Below, one piece after another: positions 34,740 through 46,544 of a stretch of DNA of 64,000 bases. The notes beneath the pieces were generated by a model. That model did no database searches, was not told the DNA's origin, and saw only the letters and a list, made by a program, of their open reading frames with translations. The DNA comes from Eustoma russellianum (Eukaryota > Streptophyta > Magnoliopsida > Gentianales > Gentianaceae). The DNA lies in the NCBI GenBank assembly GCA_036186865.1, contig AP025047.1:25686264-25750263 (forward strand), in the 5' to 3' direction. Positions within the stretch are counted from its first letter, which is position 1, and each line of letters opens with the position of its first letter. Position numbers and translations under genes: made by a program.

Positions 34740-37700
34740 TGTTGTACCCCAACGATCATGTACGTGAAAACTATGAATACGAGACGGAATGAAAGCGGAA
34801 ATTTCTTTTAGCGCATGTTACTTAAGTCAATTTAAGCCTCTTTACTTAATCATTATTAAGGTGATACCAAGCCAAATTAAATAGGGGAAACTTCAAGAGA
34901 GTAATACATGAAAAGTAGAGTTATATGAACCATACATACCAATATATATGTATGTGCGTGTATATGAAATATGTATGCATACACATGCTAATCTTAGAAT
35001 ACAATAAAATATACGAAACAATATAGTATATGAACTGAAGTTACAAGAAATATCAAATGGCCCAAGAAGCCTAAAAATTTCGGCCTATACATGGAGATGT
35101 TCTAGAAATCTCTAGCCAATTTTATTAGTTAAAATAATAAGACAAGAAGTTATTATGCAAAGAATAAATAGAAAATAAAATAGACATGCATTTAAGGAAC
35201 AAGTTAAGACAACTCATTAAAGAAGGAAGTAGTATGGTTGAGGTCATAAAGACCCCAACCAAAACCGCCCCCTTAGTGTCTAGACATGGAGGATTTTTAA
35301 ATCCTACCATGGTTACTTTTCTCTAAACCAAGGTTAATGTAACCATGATTTAATAAAGTAACTTGGGTTAGCACAAAAGTAACTATAGTTTGAATAAAGT
35401 AACCAAGGTTATACTAACTTAACCTTGATTAACATTCAAGAAAGCCCTAACCCTCACAAAAATCCCTCCAAAACCGTCCCCCCTCTCCTAAGTCCCTAAC
35501 ATGTTTTAAATCAAACCATTCTAGAAACATCTATCTTCTCATCATGCAAGAGCAAAACACTTAGACAATTTCCATTCCCCTCACCAAGGTTTCGCCCCCA
35601 ACATCTTGAAGGATGGGAGTTTAACTTCAACTTCAAGACTCAAGAAGACATCTAGGTAAGTCTTATTCCAAGTTCCCTTAAGAGAATTCTCATTTTGGTA
35701 AAGAATGAAGCTCACATGAACTCTCCTTCTCCATGCCAAAACCGTGGGTTTCATGGTTGAAATAGGTGAAAGCCTTCAACTTTTCTAGGTGGTGTTATAT
35801 TGAGGTGCTTGAACCTCCATTCCAAGATCATTTTGGTAAGATGCTCTAGCCTTAAAGATAACCTAGTTCCTCTATTGAATAAAGAACTAATCTTTTCATT
35901 TCACTCCTTTAAAACCGTATGCTTAAGGTGAAGAAGGTGAAGGATCTCATCACATCTCACTTCATAACCAAGCAAAGGCAAGAGCTTTAGCTTGAAGAGG
36001 CAAGTATACTTTAACCCCTTACAATATATGTGATTATGTGCATACTTGAATGTCTAGAAGCCTAAGACATGACTTTAGCGAAAATATGCCTAAGTTGTTA
36101 CCTTTTCTTATGTTTTGAAATTGTTGGACTAGGGGACTGTTTTGTTTGGAAGAATGAACAGCCCATATGAACGACTTTTGCATGCTAAAAAGAGACTTGA
36201 ATTAGTATAGGGAAGCCTTATTATGTCTATTGAATGACCATTAACTTGGATTATAGGCTAAAGAACAAAATTAGGAGGGAAAGGATATTTCTATGCATGT
36301 TGGCTGAAAACAGAATTCTGGACAGATTTTATGCCAAATTGATGGACTTAGTTAAGGACCTTCTAAACGTTGGATTGAGCTTATTTTTGGTGTGGTCGTA
36401 GGTTATTATGTCTAGTTTATTGTGGAGTTGGAATTTCTGGAAAATCATTTGTGGATTGGTCAGAAATGAATTTTTAGTATCAAGGGGTCAAAAGAGTTTC
36501 TGGTCGTACCACCTTAGGGAGAAAAATTAATTAAGTACCTTAAACATCTTGGATTGACCTGAAATGTTTACAGGAAGTACTTAAGACATAGAGCTAAGTA
36601 TCCATGTAAAGAAATTGATTTTATCTATTGATCTTGATGGTAAACCATTGAGGGAAAGTTGGTGTAACATTCTGGAAAACAGGACAGATTGACCCTTTGT
36701 GCTTGTATGAATTGTATCGTATTTATTTTGACTTGTTTTGGTGAATGGGACATTTGAATATTGTTCATAAATGAAATAGGAAAGATTTCCAGGTGCTAAG
36801 TGAGCCCCATAATGAGTTTATGGATGGAGACAAGGTAAGGAATGGAGTTGAGAGTGCAGCAGAATTTCTGTTGTACCCTTGTTGGGAATTATTTTTATTG
36901 AGGCACCTACGCTTGTCGAAATCGCATGAAATTTGTACAGAATGTAGTTAAGATCATGTGGTGCATGTCCATATTTTTAGTTTCTGGAAAATAGGCTCAA
37001 AAGGTTGATTTTAAGGCCGGACAATACAGGACATGCTGCTGGATCGTTTTCCAGCCCATGAAGAAAGTTGTTTATGATGTTATAAGTGCATTTTACCATG
37101 TTGCATCTCATGCACTTGCATTGACATGCTCATATGTTCCATGCTCATGATTTTATCGATGTTTTATATAAAGTTTCTGTTTTGAAAGAATTTCGTCCCT
37201 TCTGGCCAGCTTAACCCGCTACAGATCCGGGGTTAATTGATCTGACGAAGTATAAGAACCGATCCAGGCCCGGTATAATAGGTCTGATGAAATGTAAGAA
37301 CCGATCCAGGCCCGGTATAATAGGCCTGAAGAGTATAAGAACCAAGCTAGGTCCGGTATAATAGACCTGAAGGTGATCATGTTATAAGAACCGAGTCATG
37401 CCCGGTATAATAGGCTGACACACTATCTTGTTTTATGATGAGCATGATTTAAAAAGAAAGAAAGAAAGTTCAAGTATTTTTATGAGCATGTCTAAAGGAA
37501 AGAAAGAATGTTTCCCGTTACATTTGCATTGCACTCACATTTTCATACACATTATGCATGATACCTTTTCATAGAAGTAAGGGTTGGCTATAGCACGTAG
37601 AATCTAACTAAGTGATGACATTTAGTTTTTAGCTAAGTATTGATATGACTTTAAATATGATGCCTCGGAAAAGCATTGGCAGGTATGTTTTAACCTAAGG

Positions 37701-38204
37701 AATTGGGGTTTGATTCTTGTATGCCGTTTTCTCTTTATTGTACGGTGTTATTGTATACTTGCTGGCGACTTTGTCGCTCACCCATTTATTTTTCCCCCAG
37801 AGCCAGGTAATGAAGTCGAGTGGATTGATGATGAGCCAAGAATGCCATACCCATAGGTTATTCAAGTCGCTGTTAAGAGAACGATGATGAAAGCTTTTGA
37901 TGAGCCTTTGGGACATTTTGGGACTTAGCTACTTTCGGACTCTTTTCGGATAATGTTTGTATAATTTCGCGGTGTAGTTTGCTATCGGTTTAGTTTGTAT
38001 AATTTTGCTATGTATTCGCGATTTGACGCTTTCGGATTAAAGTTCAAATTCTGCCGTATTTTTATCTACCTGTTAAGATCGTGACTTTGTAATCCATGTT
38101 TATCCATGGGTTTTACGAGTTAAGTATCGACGCTTTGTACTTTTCCGAAAGGGAAAGTACGGCGGGTGCACCGTACGAGGGGTAGCCGAGTACTGGGCGC
38201 TACA
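34740..38204 (+). repeat. 3' LTR of the Tekay element
   Basis: 3,465 bp from TGTTGTACCCC to GGGCGCTACA, nearly identical to 26165-29628. One base longer, from an extra G near 36749. Includes the tandem array at 37251-37419. Confidence 0.9.
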
Positions 38205-39145
38205 ACATATACTTACGATACGATGTCCTAAATGGTGCCATGAAAATTCTAGAACGATGAACGATAAAATAAACCGATGTTATAAACTGTCCATACACAA
38301 TAAAATAAAACCTCATGTAATGTCATATACACAGTACGATAAAACATCATGTTATGTCATATGATGGATATAACACTTTACGTTGCATGCAAATTATATC
38401 GTTATAGCAACCGAATATCCCCAATATAGTTACATGTACAAAATATGAATTCCGATGAATCACCATGGTGTTACATCATAATGTACATAAACTAATGGTG
38501 ACTCGATATGCCATCCCTTTTTCTAGACAAGGTGATACACTCCGCTGATAAAGAACGATACGATATGCCCACGATATCAGCCCCCTTGGGTCCTAATATT
38601 GTGAAGACCTCCAATTATCGATAACGATACGATATGCCCATAATGCCAACCACATCGGACATGGTATTATGACGGCCTCCAAATAATCAAATCCATACGA
38701 TAAAATGTCATGAGATATCCGGCTATATGATATAATTTGATATGCAAGAGTGAACTTTTTTAAAAATGTTTCATGTGATGAACATGGATGCATTTGTCTA
38801 CTTGGCTATACCACAATATTTATATTTCAACTCCTACAACCTAACATACCTACATATAATTCATACCTTAAACCATGAAAATACACTCTTTTTCCCTTCT
38901 TATGGCCCTTGGCCAATACCCAAAAAATCCCACTTTTTCCTTTTTTATGCACCCATGTTTCCTTAAAATTACATATTACACTTAGTGAAAATGGCCAAAA
39001 CCCTAATTTCACACTCCTTTATATACGACTTCATATTTCATGATGATATACATTAATCAACTATATATTCTATCATACTTTTTTATGCATATTTATATCC
39101 ATAAACATATTCAAACTATTTGTTACTCACCCAATATATGTTTAG
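38205..39145. other. AT-rich stretch, possibly the rest of the interrupted minus-strand LTR
   Basis: No coding domain. On the minus strand it has LTR-like features such as AGGGTTTTGGCCATTTTC and repeated ACGATACGATATGCCC motifs near 38550-38640, reminiscent of the mid-LTR arrays of the gypsy elements here. Its position after the Tekay insertion would fit the missing part of the LTR begun at 24573. This is inference only. Confidence 0.4.
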
Positions 39146-39692
39146 GCCCAATATATATTTTTTTAAGTAAAGGAGAGATTTTATTAAGAATCAAAATCCT
39201 CACTTATGGTAGAGGTAACCATATTATAGCAGTGTGTATCAAACGAGAAAAAGAAGTGTAAAGCCGCGAGAATATGCAATCTCCAATCATATATGATATG
39301 CCGCATTAAAACCTTGCCAAGTAAAACCACCCTTGTGGGTAAAACCTTGGCGAAGGAAAAAAGCACACATATTTATATCATCGGAGTGATGCTGCATGAA
39401 TACAATCACGAGATAATACAATGGATAAAACAGCAAGTCTTTGGCTAAATGATATGTAGTCAAGTGGTCGTTGTATATGCGGTTGGTGTAGCCGTGGAGC
39501 AATCTGCATTGTGTTGGGCAAATAGAAGCAAAATTAATACTAAACCGCAATACTATGGCTCTCATTGCCTCGTTCAGTAGCAGTATTGAGTGTGATCCTC
39601 GCAACAAAGTAATACAATATGCATTAGAGTCTATAGATAAAACATTTTGAGGACAAGTTTGCAGATAATGATGGCGGTAGCCCAATATATAT
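39146..39692 (-). mobile_element. 5'-truncated L1 LINE tail with 13-bp TSD
   Basis: Flanked by GCCCAATATATAT at 39146-39158 and 39680-39692. The insert (39159-39679) begins with a T-run, the poly(A) tail in minus orientation, followed by AATAAAA on the element strand. It closely resembles the 3' end of the neighbouring L1 at 39711-40250 (shared blocks include the CCTTGCCAAGTAAAACCACC block). About 520 bp; it holds only 3' UTR-like sequence and no domain. ORFs at 39184-39706 are incidental. Confidence 0.85.
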
Positions 39693-39710
39693 ACATATAT
39701 ATGCATATAT

Positions 39711-40233
39711 ATTTTTTTAGATAAAGGCAGAAATTTTATTAAGAAACAAAAGCCTCACTTATCGTGGAGGTGACCATATTACATAAGTGTATATCAAACG
39801 AGAAATAGAAATATCGTGAAGCGAGAATGTGCAGTCTCCAATCATATATGATATGCCGCATTAAAACCTTGCCAAGTAAAACCACCCTTGTGGATAAAAC
39901 CTTGGAGAAGGGAAAAGCATACATATTTATATAATTGGAGTGATGCTGGATGAATGCAATCGTGAAGTAATACACTGGATGCAATAGTAATTCTTTGGGT
40001 AAGTAGTCTGTTGTCAAATGGTAGCCGAATATGCAGTTGTTGTAGTCCTGGAGCAATGAGTGTTGTATTGTTAGTCACCAAAGTATGACTGTCTTTGTCA
40101 TATGCTTCATTAGTGAGTGTGCTCCTCGCAGCAAAAGTAGAAAATATGAATTAGTCCATATATAAGCCATTTTGAGGAGTATTTAGCAGATGATGATGAA
40201 AGTAGCATACCGATGTTGCCCGAAGTCCAAGGA
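39711..40233 (-). other. L1 3' UTR and poly(A) end
   Basis: Non-coding tail after the RNase H domain, ending in AATAAAA and a short A-run on the minus strand. Homologous to the truncated copy at 39159-39679. Confidence 0.75.
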
Positions 40234-41228
40234 CTACGGGCAATGAAGTAAACGCAGATAATATGCTATAGTAGAGATAAGTATGGAAGCATACCAGGGT
40301 TGCCTGCATAAGGAGAATGCAGGCAACAAGACAGATTGTAGAGGACTGAGATTTACGTTCGCAAAGCATGTATGAGTCCGTCCGTGTAATAATACCCACG
40401 CACCGTGGGTGGCAATTGAGATGCTGATGTAAAAAAGCGTTGTGGCTGGGGACATGCGTGCATATTGACTCAAATAGCGGGCAACCATGTTGATCTCCCT
40501 TGGAATGAAGGTGACTTGACTGCCTGTAAGATCCAGAAATTGTATTAACCGAATGTATTCTGGCATAGCTGTGAGCTGCGAATTGGGTTGCTGAGTGAGT
40601 TGCTTGCAATCTGTCTCAATAATTAATTGTCTATGTTGTTGGCCAAAGTACATGAGGCTATGGAGAATAGCTTGTGTTTCCGCTCAAAGAGGTGATAGAT
40701 AAGGTAGTTTGAAGGAAATGGTTGCTAACATTCGACCTTGCGAATCCCTCAGAATTGATCCTGCTGATGCATAATTTTGGCAGGCCGAAGCATCAACGTT
40801 TAATTTCAATTTCCCCGAATGGGGAAGTTGCCATTTCAGCAGTGTGATGGATTTGGGACGCAGCCTTGGGGAAAGACCAGCATCAACTAGGGATGGTACA
40901 TATTGAGCCAAGGATGTGCCTATGAGGGAGGATGCCAAGTCATAGCATGATTGTCGAGTAAGATTATATATACTTGTAATGGGCAAATCAGCATCTCCAT
41001 ATGTGTAATTTGTGTAGACTCACCAAATTGACCAGCATAGCAGTATTGGTCCAACAACCCAAAAATTACCTTGCAATGTACTAGCGGATGAAGATAACCA
41101 CCATTGTAGTAGATGTGCGCGAATATGTGAGACTTGGCTCAGTGGTCCATCTAATATCAATGATAATTTCAACCACGCTGCCTTGACAAATGAACATAGG
41201 AGGAATAGATGCTGCGAGGTGGCAGAAG
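40234..41228 (-). pseudogene. L1 ORF2 C-terminal part: zinc-binding RT segment and RNase H
   Basis: Continues ORF2 from 55703 across the element B insertion. 41228-41020 encodes the zf-RVT type segment (NASATSQHLFLLCSFVKAAWLKL). RNase H follows: GKLKLNVDASACQNYASAG near 40800, ending at a stop by 40684, then another frame with ETQAILHSL-like codons, IETDCKQL and FIPREINMVARYLSQYA. These positions match the plant-type (RVT_3) RNase H found at the C-terminus of many plant L1s. In an active element it would degrade RNA in the RNA:DNA hybrid. Broken by at least one stop and a frameshift. Confidence 0.8.
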
Positions 41229-41233
41229 CATTA
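41229..41233. repeat. Target-site duplication CATTA, left copy
   Basis: Precedes the LTR start TGGTGCGGC at 41234 and is repeated at 55698-55702 after the 3' LTR. Brackets element B. Confidence 0.85.
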
Positions 41234-42511
41234 TGGTGCGGCACAAGGAGCATCCTCATTTCATTCTACACACACAAGAAACGTGTGCACTATTAGTAAT
41301 CTTATAGTTAGACGTTTCTTGTTCAAACATGTACAAGATGAGCCAAGGAATGTAGATGCTTGATTTTTCTATGTTCATTGAGGCCATGATCTCATTATCC
41401 TTGAGTTTAATGCATATTATAAGATGTAAAGATTGGTGGGAAGACAGGATGGTCATTTCATGCGTTGTCGTTGTAATATCGAGTCTAGTTGTTTGCGTTG
41501 TCTTTATTTTAGGTCTAGGCTATTTTATAGAGTCTTTTAATATGTGTTTATAGTACTAAATATCGTTTTTGAGTGTTTTCTAAGGTGACAAGGCTAAACA
41601 AGGAAAGTGGCTTGGAGAGTCCCTATTTTTCAGGAAGGCAGCCAGACACCAGTCGGTATTTTAGAGGCCTAGGTCGGAGTACTGATCCAAATGGGTTTCA
41701 ACCACTTGGAGGTTTCAGATAACTGAATTTGTGACGATTTTTATGTTTTACACTTTGTCTAATTCGGGCTACAAGGTGGACCGAAACCAGGTGCAAGTTG
41801 GGAGTCCAGAATGGAAAGTACTGAAGATCACTGGATGGGTACCTAATCTTTGAAGGCCCGTATCTCTGTCAAGAAAAGTCCAAATGAGGTGATTCAAAAG
41901 CCCAAATTCAAGAAAATTTTATGAACTACAACTGTGCTGAAGAGTGCAAACCCTAATTTGGTGTGTAGAAGCGGATAAAAGTCAATAACCGATAGGGTGT
42001 AATTCCAGTGCAAGATTTTAGGGATTTGAATTATGTAATCTTCTTTGATTAGCTTTGACTTATCCTTTATGTAAATTTGATTAAGATTGATAGATAGTAA
42101 TCTGATGAATTTGATTTATTAGTTAATATTTAGGACTAGAAAATGATAGCATTAAAAGAGGGAAAACTCGGCAGCCTAGGGGGCAGATTTTTCAGAATAA
42201 ACAAAATTTCAGCTTTCTTTGAATGCAACCGTGTGTTGCTTTATTCTTGTGTTTTTCCTTTGGTTTTCACAAAGTAAAATCAAGGCTAGATCCAATCAAG
42301 GTTTGAGCAAACGTAGTTGGTGAATCACAATCCAAGGATACGGAACGACGTGTTGGATTGGGAGATTCGAATTGCTCGACGTAGACGTTGTTGACTTCTC
42401 TTGTCCAAGAAGGTGGTGTTTGCGCCATTGTCCCACGCAAGGGTTGATCAAAGGTGTCTTTTGCAGTTGAAAGAAGCAATCGTTATTTCCATACGATCCA
42501 AGATCGTATCA
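41234..42511 (+). repeat. 5' LTR of element B
   Basis: TGGTGCGGC to CGTATCA, 1,278 bp. About 30 substitutions from the 3' LTR by eye. Near its start, on the plus strand, it carries the same coding tail as the 3' LTR (TCAAACATGTACAAGATGAGCC region). Near its end, 42491-42509 is a perfect hairpin, ATACGATC-CAA-GATCGTAT. Confidence 0.9.
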
Positions 42512-42514
42512 AAG

Positions 42515-42526
42515 TGGTATCAGAGC
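42515..42526 (+). promoter_or_regulatory. Primer-binding site of element B
   Basis: TGGTATCAGAGC, three bases after the LTR end CGTATCA. Confidence 0.9.
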
Positions 42527-43556
42527 AAAGGTTTCTTCTTTACAACTCACATATCCTATATTCTCTTGTGTTTTCCTTGCTGTTTACATTCTTGTCACCA
42601 AACAGCCGTTGTGTCCATCCCTGTTCCCGTTGTATCCTCAACCTCCTTTGTCATCTTACCAAAAAAAAAGGACAAAAGAAAAGCTACGTTTTTTTTATAT
42701 ATTCATACTATACAAGAACAAAAAAAAAGGCTGCATATTGCTTTTCAACACATACGAGGACAAAAAAAAGGTCTTACCTTTTGGTTCAACGTTCAAATCA
42801 CCCTACATTCTCATGCACGCATACCTTATTCAAATTACTACCTGGAACCTTATTCTCCTTATATGAATCTTCGTTATATCTATCTTGTAAAACAAAAAAA
42901 AAAGTCACAGAAAGGTTGGCTTCCTTTTCTCGCCAGAACGTGCACGCCAACAGGAGAGTTGTTCGTACACTCATATTTTCTCTCCTAACCATTCAAGATC
43001 AAATCTTTACACACACTTGACAATAGGTTTGTTGTGTTAGGGTTTAAATTCAGCCATAGCATATAAATCTAGTCCATTGCTTAAAAGTGCTACCTAGTCA
43101 CACGTAAATCTTGTTGCTAACGAAGCTTTTAGTTGATTTTAGACTTGTGTGACTTGATTGCATTGTTGCTTGGTTTGCGTTGCAATTTTTCTTGTATCCA
43201 AAGCATGTCTTCCTTCACCAAATACACGACTACCCCTTGAGTACAAAAGATATCATCTTTCAAGCCACACCAAGCCAAAAAAAAAGAAGAAGAAAGAAAA
43301 AGCCTAATCTTGGCGATACAAAAAAAACTGTTTTGCTACTTTGTATAGACGTTCATTACTTACCTCTGTTCCTTCGTCTCATATTAGACAAAAGTGGCTT
43401 CAATATGCTGGATACGTGGGCCATTTGTCACATGGAAATGCTCTTGTTTCTTTCCGAAATAATAAGCTTTATTTTTGTAGGAAGTTGAATATCCAGGAGA
43501 TCAGCATAAACTTGAGGACAACAAAAAAAAAGGAAAAAAAATCATCCGAGACCAAT
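42527..43556 (+). other. 5' leader of element B, before element A
   Basis: Non-coding leader with many A-runs. Overlapping ORFs at 42401-43020 lack domains and are interrupted by homopolymers. At 43108-43135 a 28-nt motif, starting ATCTTGTTGCTA and ending TTTTAGTTG, matches the leader of element A (45227-45254) at 26 of 28 positions. Element A interrupts it at 43557. Confidence 0.6.
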
Positions 43557-43830
43557 TGATGAGGATCAAGGGTCCGATGAGGATCAAGGGCCCCATCAAG
43601 AGGTCAAAGGTCCTATAACAAGAAGGAGGGCAAGGGAACTTTGTCATCAAGTTGCCACCTTCTTGTACAAGCATGTTCAAGATGAGCCTAAGACTCCTTG
43701 GGTTCATTTCATTGAACCTTCAACTTGAGCATGTATCACATGCACGTCTACATTCTTGTTTTTGAATTTTATCTTGTGTCTTGTGATCTTTGTTTTATGT
43801 CTTTTCTTTGTAGGTAAATTAGGTACATGA

Positions 43831-43936
43831 AATGTTTGAAGAGAATGTTTCAAGAGAATATTTCAAGAGAATGTTTCAAGAGAATGTTTGAAGAGAATGT
43901 TTCAAGAGAATGTTTCAAGAGAATATTCGAAGAGAA
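43831..43936. repeat. 13-bp minisatellite in element A LTR
   Basis: About eight units of GAATGTTTCAAGA and variants. The 3' LTR has about five at 51534-51600. The difference is exactly three units. Confidence 0.9.
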
Positions 43937-44532
43937 TGTTTGTCTATGCTAAGACAAATTCAAAGGTGTCCAAGATAGAATCTCTTGATCAAGTTGAAAT
44001 CATCTCCATTATCCATAAGAAGGGGGGGCGGCCACTTTAAAGAAAAGCAAGATATCTTACTTGAATTTGAACTTGAAGATAAACTTGAATTCAAATTCAA
44101 CCATAATTTGAATTCAAGTTTCAAATTTGAGGCTTACATTTCAAAAAGGATTCAGCCATCATCTCTAGGTCCTACACGCCATTTTTGAATAAGGAAGATG
44201 GGATCACACGCCATTTTTGAAGAATAAGGAAGATAAGATCACAATGCAAAATTGAATTCAAGATTGAAGTCAAATTCAAACTCCACTTGAATTCAAACTT
44301 CAACCATCTTGTGAATTCAAATCCAAGCGCCTACTAATCTTCAACAACTCCTCCAAGACGCCATAAACATGACCAGATTCATTGAAGATAACATCCTGCA
44401 AGCATTTCAAGTTTTAGCTAGAATTATCTTAGTTTAAATTTTCAAGCAAAGTTCAAATTTAAACATTTTTTAGATAGCTTTATTTGAATTATCTCTAGCC
44501 ATTTTCAAGCTAAAGGGGGCGTCTACTAGGCC

Positions 44533-44540
44533 TATAAATA
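44533..44540 (+). promoter_or_regulatory. TATA box of element A LTR promoter
   Basis: TATAAATA in CCTATAAATAG, about 340 bp before the LTR end; copy at 52197-52204 in the 3' LTR. Its place in the LTR suits an RNA polymerase II promoter, with transcription starting some 30 bp downstream. Confidence 0.6.
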
Positions 44541-44879
44541 GTTTGGCTGGTTGTAAACTCACCTTTCGATGAATAACAATTCTTGATATTTCCTTCACTT
44601 TGTGTGATACTTTGTTTTCTTGGTTTTGCATTAAAAACCCTAGTTAAGATCCTTCAAAGTTGAGCATTTTGAAGGTATTGCCATTGCTAAAAGGTGCCGT
44701 CCAGGAGGGCCATTTTGGTTTGCCTGATCAACGACCATCTTATAGTGTTGGTCTTGCTCGTTGTCCACACGTTTGATCACTAAGGAAGCAAGGGGAAGTT
44801 TACTTCTTTGTGCCTGACCCTTTGTGAAGGACGTTTGGAAGGTGGAATTGTTGGAGCCCACGAGTTGCACGCATCAAAT

Positions 44880-44892
44880 TGGTATCAGAGAC
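44880..44892 (+). promoter_or_regulatory. Primer-binding site of element A
   Basis: TGGTATCAGAGAC, three bases after the LTR end GCATCA. It differs from the usual initiator-Met match after position 11. Confidence 0.8.
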
Positions 44893-46544
44893 AGGTTACT
44901 CTATTCCACCATCTATCATTTCCTTTTCGTTTGAGTCTAGTCATTTCAATTTCAGTTGAGTCCTTCTTCTACTCCTCACTCTGTACGTCTTGCATTTCAT
45001 ACAAAAAAACAAAAACGCCCACATTAGCTTTGAGTCCTTGCACGTTGCTACATTTTGCGTTTCATCATTCAAGTGTCATTTCCTTTATTTCCTCTCATAT
45101 CACAATCTGATTTTTTTTAGTCATTCAAACTTGAACACATTAGGGTTCGTTGCATTTTTACGTTACATTCAGCCTTCTTCAAAATATTACAACCATCATC
45201 CTATAAAGCTACCTCGGTTTCAAGTCATCTTGTTGCTACCGAAGATTTTAGTTGGTGATGATTGTATGCATCTTATGATTCGCATTGTGATTGATTTCAT
45301 GCTATAAATCTGGTAGTCCTACGTGTGCTTGTCTTCACAACACAAACCAAACCCTAAAACCAGCCCCACACCCCACGGCCCAACCACACCCACCCCAACC
45401 CAACCCTAAAACTCACCAACCTGATCCCAAATAACCCTATTTACACCCCGCACAAAAAGCCCCAAACCAATTTTACCAAATACAATCAGATTCTAAAGAT
45501 CCCAATTCATTCAAATAAACCCTAACCCTAGAATTTGAATTTTGTTCAAATTCTGTCCTAAACCAGCCAATACCCAAATTGACCACACCAATCATCAATT
45601 ACCAACCCAAATAGTCCATCTACAACGCCCATTCCGTTCCTATAACCCCATTCCGCAAATTCCCAAAACATTCAAAAAACCCTAAATCAGAAAAAAAACC
45701 TAACCCTAACCTCCATTCGGCCATACCCAAAATTCCTTCACTTTCCAAGGTTATTTTTGTTGCAAGTCCAAGATACAAATTGCATTTTAAATACATTGCA
45801 CTATTCTGTCCAAAAACGCAAGTGCTAAGTGCAAAACAAGTGAAGTTCCAATTCTGCCCTTAGTCAAAAAAAAGGAGAATCTGAACCTTGCTCAATTGAA
45901 ATAGCAAGGAAGAAAAAGAAAAACAAAAAGAACAAGAGCAAAGAAAAAGGGCAAAACGTTTGTGCATTGCGTGGAAAATTTTTTGGTACGACTTGCAAAC
46001 CTTGGATACCATATTACCCACATTGCCGTCCCTATACCCAATTCTCCAACTCTTGATCTTCTTGAACCAATCACACATTTGGTTGCTCGATTGTTGCATG
46101 ACTTGAACCATTTTGTGGATAGTAAGTGCATAGAATCAAAATTAACTAAAGATTGCCCACGGCAACCCTTAGTTTATCTTTGGTTCAGCCTTATACATCA
46201 ACTTTGGTTGCTTATTTTCTTTGATTCTTAGTAGAAAGTTCAAGTTTGAGTTCATTTCAATTGATTCTACTTTGATACTAATTGGTGCAACTTGAAAGCA
46301 AAAAGGAAGAAACAAGCGGAGAACATTGTGGTTTGAAGAAGCCTTGGCAATACACTTCCTTATTGATCACTTTGAGATTTCTTAACTTCAGGTTATCCAA
46401 GAACCAAAGTGGTAAGAGGGTGGAAAGAGTCGAAATCGGAGTGTCCATAGCTTATTTTTTTTACTAATCCCTTAACGTTTGTTTGTCTTTGTGTTAGTTT
46501 GCTTCTTTCTTTTTCCTTTGTTTTCGTTCAAATCCTTAGGTACA
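44893..46544 (+). other. 5' leader of element A
   Basis: A 1.65-kb untranslated leader with many short chance ORFs. It holds the 28-nt motif shared with element B (45227-45254) and the shared stem-loop (46144-46174). A pyrimidine-rich stretch ends in CCTTAG four bases before the gag ATG context, resembling a 3' splice site, so part of the leader may be an intron. Confidence 0.6.
46144..46174 (+). promoter_or_regulatory. Stem-loop in element A leader, shared with element B
   Basis: 31 nt: arms of 14 (AACTAAAGATTGCC and GGCAACCCTTAGTT) with two A-C mismatches around a CAC triloop. Element B has the same arms with loop CAG at 52754-52784. The downstream CTTTGGTTCAGCCTT and TTTCTTTGATTCTTAG are also shared. 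Candidate packaging, dimerisation or splicing signal; function is inference. Confidence 0.65.

Larger units (their letters stand above)
26165..38204 (+). mobile_element. Complete Tekay/Del-type chromovirus (Ty3/gypsy)
   Basis: 12.0 kb: LTR 26165-29628, PBS 29631-29646, gag-pol 29905-34703, PPT 34726-34739, LTR 34740-38204. The LTRs are 3,464 and 3,465 bp with about twenty differences by eye, so this is the youngest large insertion apart from element A. No TSD can be matched because the left flank is a rearranged copy of its own 3' end (24839-26164). Transcription would run from one LTR to the other, with initiator-Met tRNA priming. Confidence 0.9.
43557..44876 (+). repeat. 5' LTR of element A
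   Basis: 1,320 bp, TGATGAGGATC to CACGCATCA. It is 35 bp longer than the 3' LTR: three extra 13-bp repeat units (+39) and lack of ACCC after the TATA box (-4). Only about five substitutions otherwise, so a young insertion. Confidence 0.9.

Noticed and set aside
39184..40081. Several minus-strand ORFs of 60-139 codons
   Set aside because: They lie in L1 3' UTR sequence, recur imperfectly between the two L1 tails, and show no protein motif.
42401..43020. Two overlapping ORFs of 188-195 codons in the element B leader
   Set aside because: They run through A-homopolymers, lack any domain and lie between PBS and the shared leader motif; more likely untranslated leader.
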